Part shown: piece by piece, positions 25,238 through 33,084 of the stretch
How positions within the stretch are numbered: position 1 is the first letter of the stretch
How the letters are laid out: the number at the start of each line of letters is the position of its first letter
Source: Bacillus sp. SA1-12
GTDB lineage: Bacteria; Bacillota; Bacilli; Bacillales; Bacillaceae
Length of the DNA stretch: 64,000 bases
Direction of reading: 5' to 3'
Assembly: GCF_000981385.1 (NCBI RefSeq)
Contig: NZ_LATZ01000001.1
Location: forward strand, 124,001-188,000
Position numbers and translations under genes: made by a program
Notes under the pieces: model-generated
Told to the model about the DNA's origin: nothing
What the model saw: the letters and a program-made list of their open reading frames with translations, nothing else
Databases searched by the model: none

Positions 25238-26149
25238 ATGAATACAGAATTGATTTCAACTGAGCATATTGTCATGATTGTAACGGCTATTATTATTGGA
25301 ACATTGGCGCGGATTTTGACTGTTAAAGAAGACTTTAGGCAGTATCCCAGCTATCCTAATGGCTATTTAACAAATTTGGTTACAGGATTTGTAGCTGCAG
25401 CATTAGGAGCTGTTGCTATTCCTGCCCTCATGACCAAAAATTTTGTAGCCGTGACTTTTTTAACCCTAGCCATCCAGCAATTCAGAGATGTTAGGAAGGC
25501 CGAAAGAGAAAGTTTAAAAGACCTTGAAAAATCAGAATATGCTCAACGTGGAGATGCTTATATTGATGGAATCGCGAAAACATTTGAAGCAAGAAATTAC
25601 TTTGCTCTAATTGTAGCTTTTTTTTCTGCCCTTACCATGCAAATTGTACATAGCAAACAGATATATATCGATATCATCGCTGGATTATTCGTTGGAGGAA
25701 TTATTCTTTATTTTCTAAAACGATTTTCAAAAGGCAAAACAATCGGTGACATAGCAAAGGTAGAACAAGGAATGATTGAAGTAAAAGATTCAGATCTTTA
25801 TGTAGACGGACTATTTGTCACAAATGAGCTTGGCTCAGAAACAGCCGCAAATTTGTTTCAAAATGAAGGCCTGGCTGTGGTGATTTCCCCTAATGAACAA
25901 CGATTTCGGATTACATTAGATCATTTCGGCCAGCGGCAGGCTGCATTATTTGAAGCGACAAGAACCCTCGGTCTCAAACGCTATCATTTTACCCGAAAGG
26001 ATTTTGAAAATGGAAGAGTTGTGATCACTTTTGTCCCGATTATCCGTGATGTTGATAAATTAATTGAAGCTGTCAAAAAAACCCCACTTTTGGAAAGTGT
26101 AAAAAAGAATAAAGATGTCTTAAAGTCAAACATGTTTGGGAGAGAATAA
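25238..26149 (+). CDS. YIEGIA-family membrane protein
   Basis: 303 residues. The family-defining motif appears as YIDGIA at residues 108-113 (GDAYIDGIAKTFEARNY). About five hydrophobic segments lie between residues 10 and 160 and the C-terminal half (165-303) is soluble. I recall this family as including a B. subtilis spore-envelope protein (YphB/SeaA), but that link is from memory. The ribosome binding site is weak. It is followed one base after its stop by a small gene annotated elsewhere as the YIEGIA capping-complex subunit. Confidence 0.78.
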   Translation: MNTELISTEHIVMIVTAIIIGTLARILTVKEDFRQYPSYPNGYLTNLVTGFVAAALGAVAIPALMTKNFVAVTFLTLAIQQFRDVRKAERESLKDLEKSEYAQRGDAYIDGIAKTFEARNYFALIVAFFSALTMQIVHSKQIYIDIIAGLFVGGIILYFLKRFSKGKTIGDIAKVEQGMIEVKDSDLYVDGLFVTNELGSETAANLFQNEGLAVVISPNEQRFRITLDHFGQRQAALFEATRTLGLKRYHFTRKDFENGRVVITFVPIIRDVDKLIEAVKKTPLLESVKKNKDVLKSNMFGRE

Positions 26150-26150
26150 A

Positions 26151-26363
26151 ATGAGCGGAAATAAAGGCAGTCTGTACAAAGTAGATATCCTCGCAATCGT
26201 CACCTTAAATAAAGACCGCATTCTGGGCGGAAAGCAATTATCATTATTAGCACAAAATGAGGAAGAGCAAAAAGCAATGGCACAAGATATCGCCATATCT
26301 CTTAAAGCAGATATAATAAAATTACATTTCGGCGATTATCTTGTCATTAGGAAAGAAAATTAA
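26151..26363 (+). CDS. Small partner protein of the YIEGIA family (capping complex subunit)
   Basis: 70 residues from ATG 26151, which sits after GGGAGAG at the end of the upstream gene; the two genes are one base apart and clearly co-translated. The protein is soluble, with VDILAIVTLNKDRILGGKQL at the start and a short LHFGDYLVIRKEN end. The pairing with the YIEGIA gene is the main basis for the name. Confidence 0.7.
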   Translation: MSGNKGSLYKVDILAIVTLNKDRILGGKQLSLLAQNEEEQKAMAQDIAISLKADIIKLHFGDYLVIRKEN

Positions 26364-26403
26364 CAGGCAACTCAGAATAAGTGGGGGTTTCACCATCCCT
26401 CAC

Positions 26404-26940
26404 TTATTTATTTTTCCTGGTAAACCACTCATCCTCAAGAATACTCATTTCCCATAAACTCCAATATTCATCACCTATTTTTCTTGCATCCCTAAGTAAG
26501 CCTTCTTTTTTAAATCCCACTTTTTCATAGCAGGCAATCGCAGCTGTATTAAAATCGAAAACACCAAGACTCACTCTGTGTAAGTGAAGGTGATTAAACG
26601 CCACTTTCAGAACTTCATTCATCATTTGTTGCCCGAATCCTTGTCCTCTAACCTGCTTATCCCCTATTAACACCTTTCCTACTCTTGCAGATTTATTTTT
26701 CATATCAATTTGGCCTAATGAAATATGGCCAAGAACAGCAGATGTTTCCTCCTGTACGACCTTATACACAAACATATTGGCATGTTCACTATTCACGTTC
26801 TTTATGTATGTTTCTAACTGCCCTTCTGTTAAGGGATAATCAAAACCAGGTCCTCCCCATTGAAGTAAAAACTCTGGTGAATCAATCCATGATATTAACT
26901 GTTTAAAATCGGAATGCTCGAAATAACTGAGTTTTATCAT
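26404..26940 (-). CDS. GNAT-family N-acetyltransferase (RimJ/RimL type)
   Basis: 178 residues from ATG 26940, 8 bases after AAGGAG; the longer frame has no site. It opens with MIKLSYFEHSDFKQLISWID. The acetyl-CoA site is VLIGDKQVRGQGFGQQMM, followed by LHRVSLGVFDFNTAAIACYE and VGFKKEGLLRD, the RimJ/RimL-like ending. These enzymes acetylate protein N-termini or small amines; the substrate here is not known. Single-gene unit, convergent with the YIEGIA pair. Confidence 0.9.
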   Translation of the reverse strand: MIKLSYFEHSDFKQLISWIDSPEFLLQWGGPGFDYPLTEGQLETYIKNVNSEHANMFVYKVVQEETSAVLGHISLGQIDMKNKSARVGKVLIGDKQVRGQGFGQQMMNEVLKVAFNHLHLHRVSLGVFDFNTAAIACYEKVGFKKEGLLRDARKIGDEYWSLWEMSILEDEWFTRKNK

Positions 26941-27000
26941 TGTACATTCTCCTTCCCTTTTAGGTAACAATAACATTAACAACTGAAAAGGGGTATAGAA

Positions 27001-27264
27001 ATGTATAATAGTAAAACAAGGGATGTTATAAGCGTAGAAGATGAAAACGGCATTGAAATGCAGTTTTCTGTTGAGGCTCTATTAACGATGGAGGAATGCA
27101 CATATGCATTACTAAGAGCGAAAAATGATCTTACTAATGCGATTCTCATGCAAGTTGAAAATGAGGATGACGGCCAGTATCTCGTAGGAATAGATGATCC
27201 TCAAAAAACAAAATTACTACTTGATGCATACGAAATTGCTGTAGATGCAAATCCTGCAGATTAA
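27001..27264 (+). CDS. DUF1292 family protein
   Basis: 87-residue small acidic protein of the DUF1292 (YrzB-like) family, whose role is not known to me. It begins with a short beta region (ISVEDENGIEMQFSVEALL) and ends acidic. The ATG follows AAAGGGG. It is followed 18 bases later by an unknown gene in the same direction, with which it forms a two-gene unit. Confidence 0.75.
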   Translation: MYNSKTRDVISVEDENGIEMQFSVEALLTMEECTYALLRAKNDLTNAILMQVENEDDGQYLVGIDDPQKTKLLLDAYEIAVDANPAD

Positions 27265-27282
27265 ACAGAAAGGAAAACTAGA

Positions 27283-27660
27283 ATGAGTGATAAAATTATT
27301 GATGTTATCGATGAAGAATTAAAAAAACAAATTGATGAAGAAATCAAAGGAATGATCTTTACAAAAAATTTCCGTTCTCCTACCGCTGAAGAGTGGTATG
27401 TTTTTTTGCCCAGTTTTAAGGATCCAGTTACAGGAGGCGCTCCCGGGAAAACGATTATTCACTACAATCTTTACGATACAAAACATATCTTCATAAACAC
27501 GACGATCATTTTCGATGATCCTGCATTACATAAGAGCAAATTGCATCGTCTTGTTTATGCGCTAGCAGATGAAATTGTCAATCGCTTAGTCGGCTATGCC
27601 GATACCCTATTATCTGTTCATTCAGGCGAGAACTCCTACAATGCCGAGTATAAGCAATGA
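27283..27660 (+). CDS. Hypothetical protein of 125 residues
   Basis: I do not recognise the family. The protein is soluble. An acidic N-terminal helix (IDEELKKQIDEEIKG) precedes a beta-rich middle with WYVFLPSFKDPVTGGAPGK, then a helix with LHRLVYALADEIVNRLVGYA. The ATG follows AGAAAGGAAA. It is second in an operon with the DUF1292 gene and ends at a strong hairpin. Confidence 0.7.
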   Translation: MSDKIIDVIDEELKKQIDEEIKGMIFTKNFRSPTAEEWYVFLPSFKDPVTGGAPGKTIIHYNLYDTKHIFINTTIIFDDPALHKSKLHRLVYALADEIVNRLVGYADTLLSVHSGENSYNAEYKQ

Positions 27661-27697
27661 ATATTATCATTCCCCCTATCTAAAAAACCCAATAAAA

Positions 27698-27730
27698 TAG
27701 GTGCTGCCTTAAAGCTTAAGACAGCACCTA
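27698..27730. terminator. Terminator between convergent units
   Basis: TAGGTGCTGCCTTAA pairs with TTAAGACAGCACCTA (one mismatch) around a three-base loop. Flanking T-runs are weak on both strands, but the stem is long and lies between convergent genes. Confidence 0.7.
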
Positions 27731-27734
27731 TACC

Positions 27735-28226
27735 TTACACCTCTGGAGTTGGAGTAGGCTTTGCATACCCCTCTTTGTACATAGTATCTATGTTTGAGCG
27801 AATTTCTTTTATGCTTTTTCCATCTTGATAATCTAAGATGGATTGGGCAGCGATTTCAAGGCAAACTCCACATTTTGTTCCATGATCATCCCAGACGACG
27901 GCACCATTCTCCTTGTTCTCATACACAAAACAATCATAATTATTTTTATGGTTTGCCGTTTCACCGCATCCGCAATAGCATGGAATTTTTTCAAGCAGTT
28001 CTCTATTTTTTGCTGCTGCTAAATAGAGAACTTGCATATCCTCTGGTTTATCTTTTAAAAATTTCGGCATTTCATCACTATTTTTTGTTTCCTCACGTAT
28101 ATCATGAATCACATGCTCTTGATGAGTTGTATGCTCGTCCTCTTTTTCATCAACCTTTTCTTTTCCTGAACATGCAGAAATGATAATTGTTATGAGTAAA
28201 CTTATAAATAAAATTTTGACATTCAT
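27735..28226 (-). CDS. PCYCGC-motif lipoprotein
   Basis: 163 residues from ATG 28226, after AAGGAGGGATAAT. The N-terminus is a lipoprotein signal ending in the lipobox IISACSG. The middle carries the family motif PCYCGCGE and later DDHGTKCGVCLEIA, so six or more cysteines are positioned for metal or disulfide use; His-rich stretches (EHTTHQEHVIH) lie near the N-terminus. It is one of the exported PCYCGC proteins seen in many Bacillaceae, with no firm function. A small interrupted membrane-protein gene lies just upstream. Confidence 0.88.
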   Translation of the reverse strand: MNVKILFISLLITIIISACSGKEKVDEKEDEHTTHQEHVIHDIREETKNSDEMPKFLKDKPEDMQVLYLAAAKNRELLEKIPCYCGCGETANHKNNYDCFVYENKENGAVVWDDHGTKCGVCLEIAAQSILDYQDGKSIKEIRSNIDTMYKEGYAKPTPTPEV

Positions 28227-28267
28227 ATTATCCCTCCTTTTTAACGAATCCATTTTTATTAATAAGG

Positions 28268-28456
28268 TTACTTATCATTGCGACTAACATCCTGCTTCAT
28301 AAGTATAAAGGTTAGCGCACCTGATAAAATCGCCCCTCCAAGTGCAATGAAAAAACGTAAATGTATTGGTATAGTTGAATGATCCTTTTCAAGTAACCAC
28401 TAAGCCATAATCAAAACAGCAATCATAGTCGGAATAACGATTTTTAAGCGGTTCAT
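28268..28456 (-). pseudogene. Small two-helix membrane protein gene interrupted by an in-frame TAG
   Basis: ATG 28456 follows AAAGGAT. The frame reads MNRLKIVIPTMIAVLIMA, then TAG at 28400-28402, then WLLEKDHST and a second hydrophobic helix (FFIALGGAILSGALTFILM), ending at TAA 28268. Apart from the one stop the 62-codon gene is intact. It lies 41 bases upstream of the PCYCGC lipoprotein gene and shares its direction. It is either a recent nonsense mutation or a base-call error. Confidence 0.6.
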
Positions 28457-28672
28457 GACGCCACATCCTTTGTCCAATCTTCTCTCCAACTATTTTAGCA
28501 TAACATCCTTCTAACTTTTTCTAAGATTCTTATATTTTTCATATTTATTAAGTTTTTTAACAAATTGTAAATGTGCAGTTTGGGGCTAATTATTTTTTAA
28601 AAAAGACTGGAAATAATTTATAACCTTGTTATAATGCATATAGTACATTACATTATCTTAAGGGTGAGCACT

Positions 28673-28864
28673 ATGGGGAATACTTGCAGGTATGTTGTCA
28701 ATGCAGTTGGAAAAGGTGGAGAAACATACTATACCCAATTTAATAATAAAAAAGAATTAAAAACTTGGATTACAGACAACGAAGAGAAACTAATCATGGA
28801 TGAATTAAAAATCGTTGATAAGGAACTTCATCCATTAATTAAATGGCTCTTCTCTAAAAAATGA
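28673..28864 (+). CDS. Small hypothetical protein (63 residues)
   Basis: Starts at ATG 28673 after AAGGGTG; an upstream in-frame ATG at 28634 lies too close to the probable TATAAT at 28628-28633 to be used. The protein is soluble and charged, with TCRYVVNAVGKGGETYYTQF and then LKTWITDNEEKLIMDELK. I do not recognise the family. Confidence 0.55.
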   Translation: MGNTCRYVVNAVGKGGETYYTQFNNKKELKTWITDNEEKLIMDELKIVDKELHPLIKWLFSKK

Positions 28865-28929
28865 CTAAAATAGATGCTATTCTGCTGTGGATGGTGTCTT
28901 TTTTACTTATCGGCGGGTTGGTCCTCTAA
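28861..28929 (+). CDS. Possible 22-residue hydrophobic peptide overlapping the previous stop
   Basis: The ATG overlaps the preceding stop as ATGA. The peptide begins MTKID and is then almost wholly hydrophobic (LLWMVSFLLIGGLVL). No separate ribosome binding site is seen. It could be a coupled small membrane protein or chance. Confidence 0.25.
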   Translation: MTKIDAILLWMVSFLLIGGLVL

Positions 28930-28985
28930 CTCCCGCCTTTGCATTAGCAAGAGCAATTAAAATTTGATTGGATAAAACCATAATG

Positions 28986-29027
28986 AAGGCTGTCTTAAGT
29001 TATTTTTTCATTAAGACAGTCTTTTTT
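28986..29027 (+). terminator. Terminator ahead of the corA leader
   Basis: AAGGCTGTCTTAA pairs with TTAAGACAGTCTT around a 12-base loop and is followed by TTTTTT. Confidence 0.85.
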
Positions 29028-29050
29028 ATGCTTGGCAAAAAAACTTCAAG

Positions 29051-29079
29051 TTTACAAGTTTGAGCAGTCGGAGTATGAT
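29051..29079 (+). promoter_or_regulatory. Sigma-A promoter of the corA leader
   Basis: TTTACA (29051-29056), a 17-base spacer, then TATGAT (29074-29079). Transcription should start near 29086, giving an RNA leader of almost 200 bases before corA. Confidence 0.75.
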
Positions 29080-29111
29080 ATGTAAGGGATTCTTATTATT
29101 ATTTTCCCGAC

Positions 29112-29233
29112 AAGGAGTTGAAATTTTATGAGTAGTCAATGTTGTAATGAACCAGAGCCCGGATCGACAAATGAGGAAGTCATGAACGAACCAATCCTCT
29201 TAAGGGTGAATGCTGATAAAAATTCAACTCCTT
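29112..29233 (+). repeat. Long inverted repeat bracketing a short reading frame in the corA leader
   Basis: The arms are 29112-29127 (AAGGAGTTGAAATTTT) and 29218-29233 (AAAAATTCAACTCCTT), about 15 pairs, enclosing a 90-base loop. The left arm contains the ribosome binding site (AAGGAG) of the 37-codon frame that starts at 29128, so folding would hide that site. Confidence 0.7.
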
Positions 29234-29241
29234 ATGTATGA
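29128..29241 (+). CDS. 37-codon leader peptide upstream of corA
   Basis: ATG 29128 lies 10 bases after AAGGAG. The peptide begins MSSQCCNEPEPGSTNEEV, is hydrophilic, and ends at TGA 29239-29241, 42 bases before corA. Its ribosome binding site and its 3' end are the two arms of a long inverted repeat. Leader peptides that sense magnesium precede some corA and mgtA genes in enterobacteria; a similar role here is only an inference. It may instead be an unrelated small protein. Confidence 0.5.
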   Translation: MSSQCCNEPEPGSTNEEVMNEPILLRVNADKNSTPYV

Positions 29242-29283
29242 CAGGGCCTTTTTTGACTTCCTCTAAAAATTGAGGAGGTTTAT

Positions 29284-30222
29284 ATGATTAAAATTTACTT
29301 AACGAATGAACACGGAGTTCATCAAGAAACAAACGAGATTTGCAATGGATGCTGGGTAAATCTCGTATCGCCAACCGAACAGGAAATTAGTGAGGTAGCT
29401 AATAAATTACAGATTCCTTTGGACTTTTTAAAAGACCCTTTAGATGAAGAGGAACGTTCAAGAATCGAAAAAGACGATGACAATATGCTAATTATTGTTA
29501 ATATTCCATTAGTAACACAGGATGAAAATGATATTCCAATCTATGACACGATTCCATTAGGAATGATTATCACGAAACAATGCTTTATTACTGTTTGTTT
29601 AAAGGACAATCCGATTTTTCATTTATTCGAACAAAATAAAGTGAAACAATTCTTCACATACAAAAAAACTAGATTTTCACTGCAAATCCTCTACTTGATG
29701 GCAACATCCTTTTTGAAGTATCTAAAACAAATCAGCAAAAAGACAGATACCATTGAGAATGAACTGCACCAATCGATGAAAAATAAAGAACTTTTTTCCT
29801 TATTAAATTTGCAAAAAAGCTTAGTTTATTTTACAACTTCTCTTAAATCAAACAATATAGTGATGCAGAAAATGCTAAAAAGCAATTATTTAAAAATGTA
29901 TGAGGATGATCAGGAATTACTTGAGGATGTCATTGTTGAGAATCAACAAGCTATTGAGATGGCGGAAACCCATACGACCATTTTAAGTGGAATGATGGAT
30001 GCCTTTGCATCAGTCATTTCAAATAATGTCAATATTGTCATGAAGTTTTTGACATCAATTACGATTATCATGGCATTGCCAACTATGGTGGCAAGCTTTT
30101 ACGGAATGAATGTACCGATACCGTTTCAGAATTACCCATTCTCCTTTTTTGTAGCGATTACCATCTCTTTTGTCTTATCAAGCATTACAGCCATAATCTT
30201 CTGGAAGAAGCGGTTCTTTTAA
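29284..30222 (+). CDS. corA: CorA-family magnesium/cobalt channel
   Basis: 312 residues. A cytoplasmic alpha/beta domain (1-230) is followed by two membrane helices at the C-terminus, with the pore signature YGMN at the end of the first (TMVASFYGMNVPIPF) and the second helix FFVAITISFVLSSITAIIFW. The protein forms pentamers that admit magnesium, sometimes cobalt or nickel. The ATG follows GAGGAGG. A long structured leader precedes it. A second, only distantly similar corA lies convergent on the other strand. Confidence 0.95.
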   Translation: MIKIYLTNEHGVHQETNEICNGCWVNLVSPTEQEISEVANKLQIPLDFLKDPLDEEERSRIEKDDDNMLIIVNIPLVTQDENDIPIYDTIPLGMIITKQCFITVCLKDNPIFHLFEQNKVKQFFTYKKTRFSLQILYLMATSFLKYLKQISKKTDTIENELHQSMKNKELFSLLNLQKSLVYFTTSLKSNNIVMQKMLKSNYLKMYEDDQELLEDVIVENQQAIEMAETHTTILSGMMDAFASVISNNVNIVMKFLTSITIIMALPTMVASFYGMNVPIPFQNYPFSFFVAITISFVLSSITAIIFWKKRFF

Positions 30223-30223
30223 T

Positions 30224-30262
30224 AAAAAAAGGATGACCCACTTATGGTGTCATCCTTTTTTT
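30224..30262. terminator. Bidirectional terminator between the two corA genes
   Basis: AAAAAAAGGATGAC pairs with GTCATCCTTTTTTT. It is shared by both convergent genes and overlaps the last codons of the leftward one. Confidence 0.9.
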
Positions 30263-31211
30263 AATTAAACCAGCCTTTCTTTTTAAACCAAAAGAACATA
30301 GCAATGCCAATGCCGAACATGATAAACAGTATAACGAAATAGCCAATACCCCATCTTAATTCAGGCATATTTTCAAAATTCATGCCGTACACCCCTGCAA
30401 TAAACGTAAGGGGCATGAAAATCGTTGTAATAACCGTTAGCACCCTCATAATTCGATTGGTTTGATGTGAATTTAATGAAAGGTAGCTATCTCTAATGTC
30501 GTTTGTTAATTCCCGATTTGCTTCAATCATTTCCGTTAACTTTAACAAGTGATCATAAATATCTGCAAAATACTCCTGCTTTTGCTTGATTCCCTTTAAA
30601 CGATGTGAATTTAACATCCTATAAAGCAAATCCCTCATTGGTATAACAGTATGCCTGAGCTTGAGTAAGTAGTGCCTTGTGTTAAATAATTGTTCAAGCA
30701 GCTGCTCCATCGATTTTTCTGCAGTATTGTTTTCAATTTGATCCAATGCTTCCTCCAATTGATAGACGATTGGAAAATAATTATCAACCAAGTTATCAAT
30801 AATATGATAAAGGACGAGGATTTGGTCCCATTTGCTTATCTTTTTAGCAGCTTTTAAACGTTCCCATACATCATAGACTGGCTTGGATTCTTGATGGTGA
30901 AATGATACAATATAATTTTTTCCTAGAAAAAAGTTGATTTCCTCCTTCTCAATCTCATATGGATTTAAACTATGTGTGACAAAAAAACAATAATCCTCAT
31001 AGTAATCCAATTTTGGTCTTTGCAGTTTGTGAATACAATCCTCAATTGCTAACGGATGAAAATGCAAAGAACGATCGAGCTCTTCGATTTCCTGATCAGT
31101 CGGTTTATTAAAATCAATCCAAAACCATTTAATATGCTCTTGATTAAGTTCATCTAGCGGGCAATTCATGATTAATTCTAGATTATGACTTACTGCTATA
31201 CAATTTATCAC
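30261..31211 (-). CDS. corA: Second CorA-family magnesium/cobalt channel
   Basis: 316 residues from GTG 31211, after GGGAG. It has the same layout as its neighbour, with the YGMN signature in FIAGVYGMNFENMPELRW and a Lys-rich end (WFKKKGW). The N-terminal domain differs clearly from the neighbouring copy, so these are old paralogs, not a recent duplication. The two genes converge on a shared terminator. Confidence 0.95.
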   Translation of the reverse strand: MINCIAVSHNLELIMNCPLDELNQEHIKWFWIDFNKPTDQEIEELDRSLHFHPLAIEDCIHKLQRPKLDYYEDYCFFVTHSLNPYEIEKEEINFFLGKNYIVSFHHQESKPVYDVWERLKAAKKISKWDQILVLYHIIDNLVDNYFPIVYQLEEALDQIENNTAEKSMEQLLEQLFNTRHYLLKLRHTVIPMRDLLYRMLNSHRLKGIKQKQEYFADIYDHLLKLTEMIEANRELTNDIRDSYLSLNSHQTNRIMRVLTVITTIFMPLTFIAGVYGMNFENMPELRWGIGYFVILFIMFGIGIAMFFWFKKKGWFN

Positions 31212-31247
31212 TGCTGTCTCCCATAAAAGCTTTTTCTTTTATCATAA

Positions 31248-31409
31248 AACATCAAGAGGACAAATTTCAAATTTAGCCTTTTTTTGGAATGCTCTGACAA
31301 ACTTCTCAATGGAGCAAGTGTGTATCAAATTAAACGGCATGATACTTTAGCTATTGAACATTCAAGGGAAACTCCCGTTCCGGTTGAATACAAATTTGAA
31401 ATAATATAA
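31248..31409 (+). other. Open frame without a start: possible remnant of a lost gene
   Basis: 53 codons are open, ending at TAA 31407-31409. The last 30 residues look protein-like (SVYQIKRHDTLAIEHSRE, then VPVEYKFEII). No ATG or ribosome binding site is present, and a terminator follows at 31423. It could be the 3' end of a decayed gene. Confidence 0.3.
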
Positions 31410-31422
31410 AAGCAAGAAAATG

Positions 31423-31460
31423 CTCCTTAATCTAAAGCTGAATTAAGGAGTTTCATTCTT
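31423..31460 (+). terminator. Terminator after the possible gene remnant
   Basis: CTCCTTAAT pairs with ATTAAGGAG around a 10-base loop (31423-31450), followed by TTTCATTCTT. No intact plus-strand gene precedes it. Confidence 0.65.
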
Positions 31461-31564
31461 AATAAAAAGAACATCCAGAAACTAAAAGTAAAGGAACCAG
31501 TAATTGGAACTTCCCCTTTCACTCATTCCCTATTATAATAACCTGTTGGGGAGGGTGAAATAAC

Positions 31565-32500
31565 ATGGCAGAAATAAAGCAATATGTCTTTTTTGATTTT
31601 GAAATGCTTTGTTCTAATTTCGGTATGGCTTTTGAAAATATGGAAGCTATCCGTTTAGGTGCTGTAAAATATGATCTTGAAACTGAAGATATCAGTTATT
31701 TTGATCGTATGATTAAACCGGAAAGTCAGGAGCCGCTATCGGAATTTTGCAAAGCACTTACTGGAATCGAAGATGCTGACTTAGAAAATGCTAGCAATTT
31801 TAAACTCGTTTTCGCAGATTTTCTTGACTGGGTCGGCGGTGTAAAAAAATCACGTTATTTTTCGTGGTCTCCAAGCGATTTATCTCGCTTGAAAATCGAT
31901 GCAGATAAACACGACATCCCTCTTCGTACCATTACTAAGATTGAAAAACGTTATATTGATTTTCAGGAGATATTTAAAAAAAGAGTTGCCAAACAAAATG
32001 TATCTGTTGAAGATGCTTTAGCTTTCTATGGATTAAAATTTGTCGGGGAAAAGCATCACCCAATGTATGATGCTTATAATACCCTGAGGATTTATTTGAG
32101 CTTTCTAAACGAGCCGGTACAATCAGATTTAATTATGCTGAAGCAATTTATCTTTGAAGAAGAGCTCCCACATGATGCCGATCTTATCAATAAAAAACTC
32201 GAGTATCATTTAAAACAAGATGCCAAACTGTTAGCAGAACAGCTTCGGGAAGTCTATCAAATGAGAGATGCAAAAAAATTATTTAAACCAATACGAAGAA
32301 TCGTTGAGAAATATGAGAATGTACTAATCAATCGTTCAGGTTTGTTTACAAAAGAGAATATGCACCATGCTGAACGGTTGGTGGCTTTTTATCATCAATT
32401 ACTGCTATCATACAATGAGCATATTTCTTACTCCTCGAAAATTATTATCTTTGATGAATATTTACTTAAGCCATTAAGAGACCTATCTAGTATACGATAA
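31565..32500 (+). CDS. DEDDh 3'-5' exonuclease (KapD/ERI-1-like)
   Basis: 311 residues. The N-terminal 180 residues are a DnaQ-type exonuclease: Asp11 and Glu13 in VFFDFEML, Asp105 in SWSPSDLSRL, and His164/165 with Asp169 in HHPMYDAYNTL complete the DEDDh set. The C-terminal 130 residues are helical and have no name I know. B. subtilis KapD, which resembles the first domain, is shorter, so the tail is an addition. Substrate could be RNA or DNA. The ATG follows GGGGAGGGTG. Confidence 0.85.
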   Translation: MAEIKQYVFFDFEMLCSNFGMAFENMEAIRLGAVKYDLETEDISYFDRMIKPESQEPLSEFCKALTGIEDADLENASNFKLVFADFLDWVGGVKKSRYFSWSPSDLSRLKIDADKHDIPLRTITKIEKRYIDFQEIFKKRVAKQNVSVEDALAFYGLKFVGEKHHPMYDAYNTLRIYLSFLNEPVQSDLIMLKQFIFEEELPHDADLINKKLEYHLKQDAKLLAEQLREVYQMRDAKKLFKPIRRIVEKYENVLINRSGLFTKENMHHAERLVAFYHQLLLSYNEHISYSSKIIIFDEYLLKPLRDLSSIR

Positions 32501-32502
32501 CA

Positions 32503-32536
32503 AAATGAGGAGGCTTAGACAGCCTCCTCATTTTTT
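32503..32536. terminator. Bidirectional terminator between the exonuclease gene and hxlB
   Basis: AATGAGGAGGCT pairs with AGCCTCCTCATT around six bases, followed by TTTTTT on the plus strand. Confidence 0.9.
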
Positions 32537-33084
32537 CACTCTAAATTGCTATGAAGGCGAAACGCCTCCTGATGACCACGCTCTTTCAAGTTAGAATAAA
32601 GCAAGCAAATGCTATCAAACACAATGTGAACTGATTGATCATATAAAGAACCAAGCGGCTGTATGGATCGAGTTTCCCCTTCCGCCCGATATTTAGTTGA
32701 TGCCGGTATATGAAGCACATTTGTTGAATGAAGGGCAAGCGGTGACTCTAGGTTTGTTGTGAGAGTTACAACCTGGCAATTTAGCTCAATCGCTTTTTCT
32801 GCTGTCGAAACTACACTCTTTGTTTTCCCAGATCCTGAAACGGCAACAAGAAGGTCTCCCTCAGCAATAGAAGGAGTAATTGTTTCTCCTACAGCATAAA
32901 CCGTTGCACCCAGGTGCATCAGTCTCATGGCAAATGATTTTCCCATAAAGCCTGAACGCCCTTCACCAATTACAAAAATTCTGTTTGCATTGGCTAATTT
33001 TACAGCAATACTTTTCAGGCTTTCCTCTCTGATTTGAGTTATGACACCTTGTATTTCTGATAAAATGCTTTCTGCTGTTTTCAT
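32536..33084 (-). CDS. hxlB: 6-phospho-3-hexuloisomerase (SIS domain)
   Basis: 182 residues from ATG 33084, 8 bases after GGAGG. The ATG overlaps the upstream stop as ATGA, so it is coupled to hxlA. It is a SIS-fold sugar-phosphate isomerase: RIFVIGEGRSGFMGKSFAMR and LLVAVSGSGKTKSVVSTAEK are the phosphate-binding strands. The canonical reaction interconverts 3-hexulose 6-phosphate and fructose 6-phosphate, the second step of the ribulose monophosphate pathway. Here it shares a regulatory site with a kdgK-like sugar operon, so the true substrate may be a different keto-sugar phosphate. Confidence 0.88.
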   Translation of the reverse strand: MKTAESILSEIQGVITQIREESLKSIAVKLANANRIFVIGEGRSGFMGKSFAMRLMHLGATVYAVGETITPSIAEGDLLVAVSGSGKTKSVVSTAEKAIELNCQVVTLTTNLESPLALHSTNVLHIPASTKYRAEGETRSIQPLGSLYDQSVHIVFDSICLLYSNLKERGHQEAFRLHSNLE

